Positions 35,526 to 46,900 of a stretch of DNA of 64,000 bases are shown here, one piece after another. The stretch is from Ignelater luminosus. Taxonomy: Eukaryota > Arthropoda > Insecta > Coleoptera > Elateridae. The first letter of the stretch is position 1; the number at the start of each line of letters is the position of its first letter. Both the position numbers and the translations under genes were made by a program. Location of the stretch: assembly GCA_011009095.1 (NCBI GenBank), contig VTPC01091007.1, positions 84,721 to 148,720 on the forward strand, in the 5' to 3' direction. Below the pieces are notes generated by a model. That model did no database searches. It was not told the DNA's origin and saw only the letters and a program-made list of their open reading frames with translations.

Positions 35526-37469
35526 TATGTTATAAGTAACAACCATGTGGAGAATCTTATCTTAAGATTGCAAGTCTTTCCAGGAATATAAAATAATATA
35601 AAGTCTGAATGAAACTTTGGCAACCTTGGAAGTTTATAACTGTTACATTTGATGTGAGTTAAGCTCAATGTTGTGAAATTAACTATCCACTTAAGACCGC
35701 CAACTAACTAGTTTGGTATATTTCTACTCTTTTTGATTACAGTAACGTGATCCTTTTTTTTAAGAATCACCATTGTTGGTGTTTCATTCATGCTCAACGA
35801 GTGGAATATTCGGAAAACTTAAGATTTTTACAAATACTCTAGATTACATCATATTTTACGGTAAAAACTTTCTTTGATAATTAAATACAGTCAAGAATAT
35901 CTTCTGTCTAGACTTTAGCTTATTCTACTTATGAATGTAGCTACTGCACGTCATTAGATCGTGCGTCACAGAAAGCACCTATTAAATCTTCGTGTAACGT
36001 CATGCTGATTTAAATCAGACCATGCCTATGTTCCTTTTGGCATCAGCCGTTTGCTTTAAGCAAAACCAGTGACTGAAATCGTCTAAAAACTGAAAAAAGG
36101 CCCTAAAAGCATCGTTGGTCATGACAGCTCTAAGCCAGAAATGAGCGGAATTCACTTATGATTGCGTCACGATGTCCTTTAAATTTCCAATTTATACGAA
36201 CTGATCTGAAGCTCAACGAGGTCACAAAATAAAACTTGAACCATTTTTGCAAAATTCAACACGAGAATTTATAACAAAAATGACTATATACCACATCCAA
36301 GAATGTTCGAAATTGATCAACATCAATTGAACACGATTATAAATAGTGCGCTTCACGCCGACCCTTCCCACACCCCGCAACCTAAAGCAGCCTTCGCTAA
36401 AGTGTATATTGTGTCGTTGCAATACTCCCTGACATAGAAAATAGGTTTGCTTTGCCCGTCTAAATGATTGGCGGGCAGAAAGCTGCCTATTCCAAGAACG
36501 AATGTTTAATTTCAACAGTCGAGTACATTAATAAAATTTTCTGTTACCAAAAACATTATTGTAACACACGAAATAAATACAAGAGTATATTTAATTCCCT
36601 AGGTCAATTCTTGCAAAATCTTTCAGTAAACTTTGATTTGATACAAAGAATCTCTGTCTTAAATTAAATATTCGTTGTCCATGGAACATTGAGATGCACC
36701 CGTAACGTACTGGAAATATTTTCTAATATCAAAATCAATCATAAAAAGACAAGAAAATGCAAAATAACACAACAACGATGTCGTATTTTACTGTGAGTAT
36801 CACTTGAACGCGCCATATAAAGAACAGATGTTTGTGGCGCTATCAAAAGTGACTCGTCTGAAATGAGTTTTGACGATGCTCAACAGTTTTGATGCTAGCG
36901 TGAACTAGGCCTAAAAAAGTAACGATCATATTATCATCAATTGCATATGAGTTTACAGACATCAATAGCTTTTTCTTTCGATTACCACAAATACTGTCTA
37001 ATAACCTTTGAAGTTTTGTAATGTTAAGCAAGACTTTGGCAAAAACTTACTTTTCAATGCTGTCACAATAGTTTGATTATGTATAGTCTGATGACTACTT
37101 TATGATTCAGTCAATTCTTATTGTAAGTAAATAGATCTTTTCGTCAAACTTATTGGAAAGTAATAAGCTTTTAACTTCATTTTAAGGTAGAAATTCGACA
37201 ATTGTATCTTGCAGGGAAACAAAGTGATCTTTTTCTTCCTGTTGATCGATTTCTGTTTGTTTTGTTTTGATACGTTTTGGATGCCAAAGGTTGATTTATA
37301 ATTTCATTTAGATTTTTGACTAAGTTTCTAAGGTCGACGAAGAAAATCATTTGTAGAACTTAGGAAGAAAGTGTCTTTTTCGGGAAAAAAATATCATTTT
37401 TTTCAGTTCAACCATAGTCAACTATTTACAGTATTTCATTTCTTCAAATTCTTAAATTATCCTGGATTC
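35526..37469. other. intronic DNA between mariner and Copia, nothing recognised
   Basis: AT-rich KCNQ intron sequence with no coding signature, RNA gene or identified repeat. Confidence 0.4.
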
Positions 37470-37474
37470 AATCC

Positions 37475-37639
37475 TGTTAGATTGTTCGATGTAATAGTTT
37501 TCGAAGTAATATGAGATTAGATGTAAGTAGGTGGCTTTGTACGAGGTATTAAAAAACAAAGTTTTTATTAGAGCTGTTGAACTTAATTGTGTGCCTTTAT
37601 TTTATATAAATAATAAAAATAAACTATTAAATATTAAAA
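37475..37639 (+). repeat. Copia left LTR
   Basis: 165 bp starting TGTTAGATTGTTCG and ending TATTAAAA. It matches the right LTR except at four transitions. The end lacks the usual CA, which is unusual, but the boundary is fixed by the 5-bp target duplication outside and the primer-binding site directly inside. Confidence 0.95.
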
Positions 37640-37653
37640 GGTTATGGACGCAG
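37640..37653 (+). other. Copia primer-binding site
   Basis: GGTTATGGACGCAG follows the left LTR without a gap. Its first eight bases, GGTTATGG, match the Drosophila copia primer site, which pairs with an internal part of initiator-methionine tRNA (half-tRNA priming). The later bases diverge. Priming by initiator tRNA is inferred from this match. Confidence 0.6.
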
Positions 37654-37752
37654 AAATATAAAAATAAAGGCAGTTAAATATATATGCAAGAAAATATGAA
37701 AATACTATGAATTACAAGTTGCACTAAAAAGGTTACATTTTTAGAGAAAAAC

Positions 37753-38419
37753 AAAACGGCGTCGTCGAATGAATTAAATGTATTGCCACAATTAAAAGAT
37801 GGAACAAATTTTACGAATTGGAAATTTAGAGTAAAACTATTACTGGAAGAAAAAAGTGTAGAAGCAGTATTAGAATCCGAAGTTACAGAAGCAAATAAAA
37901 AGTCAGATATAAAAGCTAGGGCCATCATTGTGCAATGCCTGTCCGATAAATATTTAGAATATGTTAAAAAAGCAAAGACTGCGAAAGAAATGATAAAATG
38001 TCTAGAAAATGTATTCGAAAGAAAAAGTACATTCAACAGATTGTATTTAAAGTGTAAAAATAACGATAAAATGCAAGACGATTTTTTAAAATTTGATACA
38101 TATATTTATAAATAATATTGAATCAACTGGTACGATAATGGAAGAGACTGACAAAGTATGTCACCTTCTACTTACGATACCAGAATGTTATGAAAACGTT
38201 GTAACAACCATTGAGACAATGAGTGCAGAGAAAGACATCACTCTGGATTTTGTAAAGTCATGTCTCCTTGATGCTGAGATTAAACAAAAAGATAAAGGAA
38301 ATAAAACAATAGAAGAAACAGCATTCAGTGCACCAAAGCATATAGAATGCTACAAATGTCATAAAAGGGGACATAAAGCATCAGAATGCCGCACCAAAAA
38401 ACATAACTTTTATGGATGA
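37753..38419 (+). pseudogene. Copia gag region (nucleocapsid), frameshifted
   Basis: The first part (LPQLKDGTNFTNWKFRVKLL onward) matches the N-terminal gag region of Copia elements, whose signature is a tryptophan-containing F-x-x-W block. A frame change occurs at about 38090-38115. The second part contains a CCHC zinc knuckle, CYKCHKRGHKASEC, at 38348-38389 (C-X2-C-X4-H-X4-C, all four ligands present). An in-frame TGA at 38417-38419 separates it from the protease region, which continues in the same frame. Confidence 0.85.
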
Positions 38420-38911
38420 GGACGAGGGTATTATCGAAATACACAAGAAACACATATAACCCAAGTTGAAAAATTCAACTTTTTAGCAGTGAATGAAGAA
38501 CAAATGTGTAATAATGACGAAATAAAAGAGAATTATATTGAATTTATAGTAGATTCAGGTGCAACAGAAAATTTAATAAAAGAAGAAATGGAAAGATTTA
38601 TGCATACAGTGACAGAATTAGAAAACAAAATAAAAATCAAAATTGCTAATGGACAAATCCTACAAGCAAATAAAAAAGGTATACTTACAATATATAGTGG
38701 AGGAAGAAAAATAAATATAGAAGCATTAATAGTTCCTGAAGTATATCATAATATATTATCAGTGAAGAAATTAATTAAAGGAAATTATACAATAATATTT
38801 GATAAGCATAGTGCAAGAATTATAAAAGGTAATCAAACATGGGAGTGTAAGCAAAGAAATGGATTATTTACATTTCAAGGAAATATATCATTTGAAGAAG
38901 CACATTTGTAG
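38420..38911 (+). pseudogene. Copia protease region
   Basis: The frame reads FIVDSGATENLIKEE; the catalytic D-S-G triad of the aspartic protease is at 38552-38560. The segment continues with VPEVYHNILSVKKLI, matching the L-x-(V/P)-x-V-x-x-N-I-L-S-V pattern that follows the protease in Copia polyproteins. It stops at 38909-38911, after a frame change relative to the integrase frame, which overlaps from 38859. Confidence 0.88.
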
Positions 38912-39461
38912 TATTAGTGATATATGGCACCAACGTTTAGGACATCTAAACAGAAAGGGATTACAAATAATGAAGCTGCCAGTATCCAAAGAGGTATGTG
39001 TACCTTGCATGAAAAGTAAATTAACTAGACTACCATTCACATCACAGATAAAACCAAGAAGTCGTATGATAGGTGAATTAATATACACTGACATAGCAGG
39101 ACCTATCACACTTATTTCAAAAGAAGGTTATAAATACTTTCAGACCATCACAGATGACTATTCGCATTTTGTGAAAGTATACTTATTAAAACAGAAGTCG
39201 GAAGCAGCAGAAAATTTGAAGAATTATATCAAAGAGATAAACACTCAGAAGAAGGTAAAAGTAAGAAGAATAAGATGTGATAATGGAGGTGAATTTTCAT
39301 CGAATGATTTCAAACAATATTGTCAAAAGAAAGGTATAAGTATAGAATACACACGACCATACTCTCAACAACAGAACGGTGTATCGGAAAGGTTAAACCG
39401 TACACTGTACAATAAAGCTAGAACAATGATGATAGAAACAGAACTGCCAAAACATTTATGA
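38859..39461 (+). pseudogene. Copia integrase region
   Basis: An HHCC zinc-binding domain is intact (H-x4-H in HQRLGH, C-x2-C in CVPC). The catalytic core retains all three acidic residues: D in YTDIAGP, D in CDNGGEF and E in NGVSERLNR, with 35 residues between the last two (DD35E). It joins target DNA during insertion. An in-frame TGA at 39459-39461 follows LPKHL. Downstream sequence continues in the same frame (MCAAYQLNRCPSSAINNKIP), so the stop is a point change within the integrase C-terminal part. Confidence 0.92.
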
Positions 39462-40898
39462 TGCGAAGCAATAATGTGTGCAGCATATCAGTTAAACCGT
39501 TGCCCATCATCAGCTATTAATAATAAAATTCCAGCTAATTTATTTATAGGAAAATTAGAATTAAATAAATTAAGAGTATTTGGAGCAAAAGCTTGGATAG
39601 TAACGCTGCCAAGAAATTCCAAATTAGATGAAAGAGCACAAGAAACTAGAATGGTTGGATATGGAAAGAATGGATATAGAGTATGGAATCCAGTAACTGA
39701 TGAAATTATGATATCAAGAGATGTAATATTTGATGAATCGCAAATAAAATATAATGTAAACAAGATAGAAGAAAATGTATATTATAGAGAAGAAAAGGTA
39801 GAAGAAGAAATTATAAGAGAAGAAAGTGTAGGTGAAGAGAAAAAAGAAACCATAAAAGAAGGAAGTGAAGAGGGAGAAGATGAACGAAATGGTGAAGCAA
39901 CTACAAAAAGTAAGAGAAGAATCAGAAAACCACAATATTTAGATGAGTATGAACTATACACAGCATTTTGTTTAGTAGCAGAAGAAGAAGATCCTAAAAC
40001 TTACGAAGAAACTTTAAGTAGAGATGAAGAATGGCAAAAAGCAATTGAAAGTGAATTAAAAGCTCATATGAAAATGAAAACGTGGACAGTAACTAATCTC
40101 CCAGAAGGAAAGAAAGCAATAGATGCAAAGTAGATTTTTAAGACAAAGGAAGACGGAACTAAAAAAGCTCGTATAGTTGCTAGAGGTTTCCAAGAAAATA
40201 ATAATTTCAGTAATGTTTACTCACCAGTAGCCAGATTAACAACCATAAGATTTTTACTTGAGAAAGCAGTACAGAATGGATGGAGTATAAAACAATTAGA
40301 TATACCAACTGCATTTCTAAATAGTAAACTCGATAGTGAAGTAAATCTGAAAATACCACAAGGTTTAAAAGAAGAAAAAGGTAAAGTACTAAAGATGAAT
40401 AAAGGGTTGTATGGATTAAAAATAAGTCCAAAGTGTTGGAACGAGACTTTCAATCAGTTTTCAGGTGAAAATGAATTAAAAAGATCAAAAACTGATTTTT
40501 GTTTAAACATCGGAAAACAAGTATGGTTAGTAATATTTGTAGACGATATATTGATAACAGGAGAAGAAAATGGGATCAACAAATTAATAAATAATCTGAA
40601 AAAGAAATTCAAAGCTAAAGACTTAGGAGAAGTGAATAACTTTCTTGGAATGGAAATAGAAAGAAAAGAAGATAATTTGAAAATAACGCAGAAAAGACAC
40701 ATAGAGAAGATGTTAGAAAAATTTAATATGAAAGAATGTAAAGGAGTAAAATCACCAATGATTAAAGGTTTCCAAATAGATATGAAAGAAGAAGATATTG
40801 AAGTACCGTACATAGAATTAATTGGAAGTTTAATGTTTGTGAGTACTGTATCAAGACCAGACATATGCCACAAGTTATTTAAGCCAGTTCTTGGATAA
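39462..40898 (+). pseudogene. Copia integrase tail and reverse transcriptase region
   Basis: The integrase C-terminal part (GAKAWIVTLPRNSKLDER, then GYGKNGYRVWNP) leads into a Glu/Lys-rich linker (about 39770-39920) and the reverse transcriptase. An in-frame TAG lies at 40131-40133 where the family has a W-I-F-K block. The polymerase then reads on: QLDIPTAFLNS holds the first catalytic aspartate, and FVDDILITG (VDD at 40539-40547) holds the other two. A frame change near 40890 leads into RNase H. Confidence 0.9.
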
Positions 40899-41454
40899 AC
40901 CAAAGAAGAGTGCATGGATAGAAGCAAAAAGAGTACTGAGATATTTAAAAGAAACGATAAATTTAGAACTAACATATACAGCAAGTGAGAAGAAAGAATT
41001 AGAAACGTTCTCAGATGCAGATTGGGCAAATAACAAAGAAGATAGGAGGAGTATCAGCGTTTGTATAACTTTTTATCGTGGAAACGCAATATCATGGTTT
41101 TCAAGAAAACAAGCATGTGTATCGTTGTCTACAGCAGAAGCGGAGTATACTGCAGCAGCTACGAGTGTATGTGATTTAATAAATATACAAGGACTATGCA
41201 ATGATTTTGATGAAAAAGTGAAAAGTGTTTTGTATATAGACAATAGAGGTGCAATAGATATGACTCGATCTTTTGAAAACAGTAAGAGAACAAAACATAT
41301 AGACACTCGATATCATTTCATTAAAGACATAGTGACAAACGGAAAAGTGTTTGTAAAATATGTTGAATCAAAAAATAATTTAGCAGATATGCTTACAAAA
41401 AGTTTAACCATTGAACACTTTACTCGAATGAGAAAACTGATAAATATTTTGTAA
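40891..41454 (+). pseudogene. Copia RNase H region
   Basis: This 187-residue frame contains SDADWANNKEDRRSIS (metal-binding aspartates), SWFSRKQACVSLSTAEAEYT (catalytic glutamate block) and LYIDNRGAIDMTRSF, followed by KHIDTRYHFIKD near the C-terminus. All are standard Copia RNase H motifs. The stop TAA at 41452-41454 lies just before the polypurine tract. This segment itself appears unbroken but is out of frame with the polymerase. Confidence 0.93.
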
Positions 41455-41491
41455 TAGCGATTTCTAATGTAATGTTAATAATGTAAAAATC

Positions 41492-41500
41492 GAGGAGGAG
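41492..41500 (+). other. Copia polypurine tract
   Basis: GAGGAGGAG ends directly before the TG of the right LTR, the expected place for the purine tract that primes plus-strand synthesis. Confidence 0.85.
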
Positions 41501-41665
41501 TGTTAGATTGTTCGATGTAATAGTTTTCGAAGTAATATGAGATTAGATGTAAGTAGGTGGCTTTGTATGAGGTATTAAAAAACAAAGTTTTTATTAGAGC
41601 TGTTGAACTTAATTGCGTGTCTTTATTTTATATAAATAATAAAAATAAACTATTAAGTATTAAAA
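41501..41665 (+). repeat. Copia right LTR
   Basis: 165 bp, differing from the left LTR only at four transitions. It is followed by the AATCC target duplication at 41666-41670. Confidence 0.95.
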
Positions 41666-41670
41666 AATCC

Positions 41671-44600
41671 TAATTGTATATTGTTTTAAGATTAAATTTT
41701 CATCATATATTGATAAACCAAACGTCTCTTTTCTGAAATCGAACTTGTTTCTAGCCGGTACATAGGTCTACAAGATTTAATCTGTAAGCAAGTCATTCGG
41801 TTAAATGTTCCATATTCAATGTTTTAGCATGTCATTACGGATTAGATTTCTAAAATACATTTGCTTGCCAACAAGAATTTCTTTTCTTGCTCTCTTATCA
41901 GCATACCTCCCTGGCTGGCTGGCTTGAGCCAGTAGCTTTAGATATAGAAATCGTCATGTGACAATTAAAGAGTACATTTTGTAAACACAAATTTGTTTAA
42001 CAAACAGTGAACGTTATTCATAAGGCCTGTACACATAATGAGTTTTCTTAAAAGTTTAGTTCCTTTTTAAATGATTAAGGCACTGACTGCATCGTTTTAC
42101 GTAATATATGGAACGTTGATTCTTTATTTTCGCGACTAACGCAATTACTGTTTAAACTCTATCTTCAGAATTAAACCTAAATAGTTTACTAAACTTATAT
42201 TAATTTTACAACCTAAGGCTGCTAACTGACCAATTTGGTGCATGTCAATAATCTTCTTCTTTCATGACGTTTTTATGGTACATAATATTACTAATTATGA
42301 AACTAACAACACTTTTATCATGCCTTGAAACTAGTGATATATATAGAAACGAATTGTTTAGTTTTGAAAAGGCAGTTACTTTTAAAATACGTCAAAACTA
42401 GGAATCGTTCCTTTTCAATTTCAATCTAAATATTAGTTAATTTTGTATGAATATCATTTTTATTATTTTTGGTAGCATATATTTTCAAAAACGTGAAAGG
42501 TAATGCTGAAACCATGTTTATGTACAACATGATAAATGTCCTCGGGCTGTTGTTGATAACAATTAGATGGCAGAGGTAACGCAATAAACGCATACTGTAT
42601 CTGAAAGCCAAATATTTATGATATTAAATGTAGATTTATTTTGCTTGAAGGGCAAATGTGGTCGATATGGAACTAAATCATAAAATTTTATTACTTCGTA
42701 TTCGAGTTTTTTAGCTTCAATTCAAGAAACTGTGATATGTTTAACAATACATTTCAAGAGATTTTCCATGAATACATATTAATTAATAATTTATTAAATT
42801 TTTCCTAATTCCTAATTCAAAGGTTAAAGGTATATAGAAAAATTTAAAACAAATTGTGCAGTATGCATTTACTGACCACTGTATGAGCTGTGAAAACACT
42901 AATAAGTTAGCAGCTAGTCGACCGTCAACAGGACACATATTTTAAACTTTAATATATAATACTTTTAAATTTAATTTAAATAAAAAATATAATTCCGTTT
43001 TTATGTTTTGCAATTACAATGAAGATTTAACACTAAAATCTTGTTAACTAACAAATACACTAAAACATAATTAGGAAACAAGAATTAACTGAAAACATCA
43101 AATCCGAAACAATGTTGCAACAAAATAGATTCCCGGTAACAAATGGAAGTAGAAGGTGAAATCTCTTAAGCCTTTTCCTATTTAATCTAATTAAGGATAC
43201 ATCAGTTAAGGAAAATCTACTATAGAGAATCTTACTTTAAAATAAGGAATAACTGTTGCTTTACAGAGATATTTCGTTACTTAGGCGACATCACCTTTAG
43301 TATCGGTGGAGGAGTTAATAAACTTTGCTTTATAGTAATTTAGCGATAAAATAGCTTAAGACATAATAACTAACGCGAGAAATAAAAAAAGTCAACACAA
43401 TTAAAGTAAAAGCTGGAAAAATAAAAAAACATGACAAAAGGGAGACACAAAAAGACACAGAGAAAAGTTACAATTACTACTTATTAGGTTATCGTTTCAA
43501 ATTGTCTAACGGTAGCATCTGATTATGCCATGTTCGGCTAGCTGCTCCCTTAAAATTGACTTAGGACACATTTCATCTACTTAATACATACCAAGTCAAC
43601 ATTCTTTCTTTGTTAATCAATTTAAAAATTATTTCTTACAACTAGACCAATACCTAAATTGTTTCACCATAAGGAAAATTTTAACAAGAAGCTGCTCCGG
43701 TAAATAAGTTTATTAATAAAACTTCAGCTACAAAAAAATGGTCCATAAAAAGTATAAACTATTGGTCTTGTCCTTTACGTTTGTTGATAGAACAGGCTTT
43801 GTTAACTGAATTTAATGAAAATCTATTTTTCTACTATTAGCATGTGTACAGCAAAACCTGATCAATTTAATAAACTTTGTTTTTTTTGACAAAGTTTAGA
43901 ACAAATACAAAATGTGAAGTAACAAATCGTAGCTAAATGCTTTACCAATCCTTTAATTGGTCTTTAGAAGATGGAAGACCTTTAGATGTTTTGGATGGTT
44001 TGAAATCTCATGTTAAATCTTTTATATTATAAAATTGTAAACAGAGTTCGTTGACTTTTCAGTAGAACACAAGGATAATTTAAAGTTAGTCTTTATCTCT
44101 GAAATTTAGAAATATTATTATGATTATTTCTCATACTGATCTTTTACTGATTATTACATAGGCGGCCTTAGTCAATAGGGGTTGCTCGACTAACAAGGAT
44201 GTATCAGTAAACAGAGTTTACACTGTTGCGGCTTTCAAAGGCTTATTACTATTAACTGTATTGTTTCACTGTTCAAGAGATCAACTAGTTCTGATATCAA
44301 CGGGTTAACTAAGGCATTGGCCTTTGATGGTCTTGACACCAATACTTAATAGCATTAATCTAAAACAGTGCATTTCAAGTTTTTGTAACTTCTGGGTCAT
44401 CTTATAAATTGATTTCGCCATCCCAAACCTGTAACTAGCACAAAGGAACAAATATAATCACCCACTTCCAAACTATACAAAGAATCAAGAATGTCAAACA
44501 AAATATGTCGCTCTATCAGTAGCTACCGAAAAAAGCTCAACTCAACCGTTCTCAGGTTATAAAAACTATGGAAAATATAGTTTCACAGTCTTTCTTCATC

Positions 44601-44959
44601 CATAAGAATCTGGTACGTCTTTTGGAAGTGTACTGGAGGTAATCTAAAGAATCGTGCAACTTTGGTTTCTTAAGATTAAAATTGTCTATCGATCATTTGA
44701 AGGGCTAATTGAGTTTTAGAGTCGACCTATCTAGTCTGCAAACATCTCATAACAATCTGACGTCTAGATTTTGTCTTCTATTTGTGAAGAAATCAAAGAA
44801 GATCGCTGATTTGGTAGCCCTTCCTTAACCAACAAAAATTGTCCCTTCTCGATATGATCGATTCATATTCGACTTTTTTCCATACAAAATATTTTGGAAT
44901 TTAAGTTGATTTCAGGCAGGCAATCTATATTCTTTTTCATGCTTGTCATCGAACTCAAC
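41671..44959. other. KCNQ intron sequence, nothing recognised
   Basis: AT-rich DNA with no coding signature, RNA gene or recognised repeat. Composition is ordinary for this window. Confidence 0.4.
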
Positions 44960-44962
44960 GGG

Positions 44963-45840
44963 TATGTGTAACGTGATGTGACAAAGAGGAGGCTTTGGTG
45001 GTCCACAACCTACTAACCCCGCCTCCTGGGAGCGTTTGCAAGAAAAACCAATAAGCCAGTAAGGAAAGCATACACCCTATTACCGACGGAAGAATTCCAT
45101 TCAAAAAGGCGGTTCAATGAATTCACCAGTCAAACTAGCAGCAGCACTTAGCTACAGCAACCGCCAATATTCCAGTTCACTCAGTCAACTCAGCAACTCA
45201 AGCAGCAGCAGCAACCACTTGGAAAAATGTCGAGACGACGTCAAAGCCCTTTCTCATCCTGAACCTTAGTTCTTTGAAACAATTATTTTGTTTTATTTTA
45301 AATAATGAATATAGATGAAGAATCAAACAATACAAAAAAAGTAATAACAACAAATAGAAAAAGAACAACAATTAAAAATAATAAAAAAAGTAAAATATAA
45401 ATAAAAAGAAATCCTAAAATAAATAGACAAAGAAATTTTTAAAAATTTCTTCTGTTTTTAAAGGTGACAGCTAACTTAGGACAACGAGAAATAGTTAAAG
45501 CTCTGCCCACTCTGATACATGTACTAGCAAGAAAAGAGTCGATCCTGTGAGGTCAGCATTCTCCGATCATTCAATTGGTGGCAGAAGTCCAACTTCTCCC
45601 TTCAAATGTAGACTTTCGACGGACAGCGCTAAGGGAAGGAGATTCTAGTCGGGATACTTGCATTCCTATACAAAGGTTTCCACGATCTAAAAGGGCGGAA
45701 CGGCAGAACCACTAGACGGAAATTAGGACCAAACACAGAGAGACCACAGTCGACGATTCAGATATTCGCGCACCACACAAAATTCATGTTCATGTCCATT
45801 CTGCTACAGGCAAGTTTACAATGGTATATGGTTTTTTTCA
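44963..45840 (+). mobile_element. possible LTR-retrotransposon fragment (non-coding)
   Basis: Composition is less AT-rich here than in the flanks. TGTGTAACGTGATGTGACA near 44965 resembles the start of some Gypsy-type LTRs, and ATTGGTGGCAGAAGT at about 45576 resembles the primer-binding region that follows such LTRs. Between them are a CAG-rich patch (45140-45220) and an A-rich stretch. No gag or pol coding and no second LTR were found. It is a suggestion only. Confidence 0.25.
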
Positions 45841-46039
45841 TTACATCTAACTTCTAATTAATACAACGCTTAAGTACATAACCAAAGAGTTTCCTCCTAA
45901 ATCTCTTCGTTTATAAGAATGAAACTAGTGTAGTTTTTAAGAGCTGATTCTCATTTCATTTTGCCCATATCATGACAAGCTGATTGACTGACTGAAATCA
46001 TCGATAATGGTGCGCAAGGCACCGGCTTTAGAGGTCGTT

Positions 46040-46900
46040 CGACCTCTCTTAAGCCCGTTGGAATTGGTCGTCCAGAGCGCAGCGTCCGTTATTGGTGGAA
46101 GTTGGAAGTGGAATCTACGTGTTTATCGTTGGGCAAGGCAGTAAAGTAGGCTTGGGAGACGATGTTGATGATGGCGTCGCAGCGGTTCTTGATTTGGTGG
46201 AGCTGGTTTTCAGGTGAAGTTCTTGTAGTTGATGAAGTTGACACGGACGACGAATTGGAGACGTATTGGAGATGGTGCACGAGCGGAACACACGCGAGCT
46301 GGCAGTAAGGTATTGGATAATTAGTTATGGAAGTGGGTTATTAGGATAATTGAAGGAATTTTAAATTGGGAATAATTAAATGATTGCGGGATGAGATTGG
46401 ATATAATGAGTTAGGATTGGTAAGGTAAGGTGGTGGGTGGGGCAACGGTTTTTTTCAGAACCACAACCCCCCGCAGTTCGCGCTGCGAGAGGATTTGGTG
46501 GGAAAGGATGGCGGGAAATGGATGGCGGGAATGGAAGGGGGTTATCCACGGGTGACGGACGGAAGTAGAATTTCGGCAGCTGATGAGTGGTTGCATCCGA
46601 GGAGCCTCGGGCTCGAATGACAACAGTGGCGGTGGATATGGTGGGCCTGCTCCCCCCAGAGCAGGCTTGGCGGACGAGGCTGAGAAAATTGGAGCTCTAC
46701 CGGGCCTATCACCCCGGACCAAAGGTGCAGGACACCGGTAGATGGAGTTGGCTACTCTACCCGCCCTCCCGTTCGGGTGTCGAGTAGCCGTTGGAGTTAG
46801 CTGCCTACTTTTCAACTTCGGTGCATCGCCCGCAGACGGAGACCGGATCGACTGCCTCGCTACGCACTCGAGGCCGGACTGCGATGACAAGCCAAACAGA
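46040..46900 (-). repeat. GC-rich island, unclassified repeat or retroelement 5' part
   Basis: This ~850-base block is sharply richer in G and C than everything around it. On the - strand a frame stays open from 46890 to 46411 (159 codons, rich in Pro, Arg, Ser and Ala), and further down 46280-46089 reads through NQLHQIKNRCDAIINIVSQA. Neither has a domain I recognise. Position deep in a KCNQ intron and abrupt composition change suggest inserted DNA, perhaps the 5' part of a non-LTR element; a host exon is less likely. Confidence 0.45.

Larger units (their letters stand above)
37475..41665 (+). mobile_element. Copia-type LTR retrotransposon, 4.19 kb, inactivated
   Basis: Two 165-bp LTRs flank a single pol-type coding region in Copia order (gag, protease, integrase, reverse transcriptase, RNase H). 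The same five bases, AATCC, occur immediately outside both ends (37470-37474 and 41666-41670), a perfect target-site duplication. The LTRs differ at four positions, all transitions, giving about 97.6 percent identity and hence a fairly recent insertion. Even so, the coding region has about three in-frame stops and three frame changes. It lies antisense within a KCNQ intron. Confidence 0.95.

Noticed and set aside
46411..46890. 159-codon - strand frame as a possible host gene
   Set aside because: Composition-driven open frame in a GC-rich repeat-like island inside an intron; no domain, start context or splice evidence. Kept only as part of the repeat.
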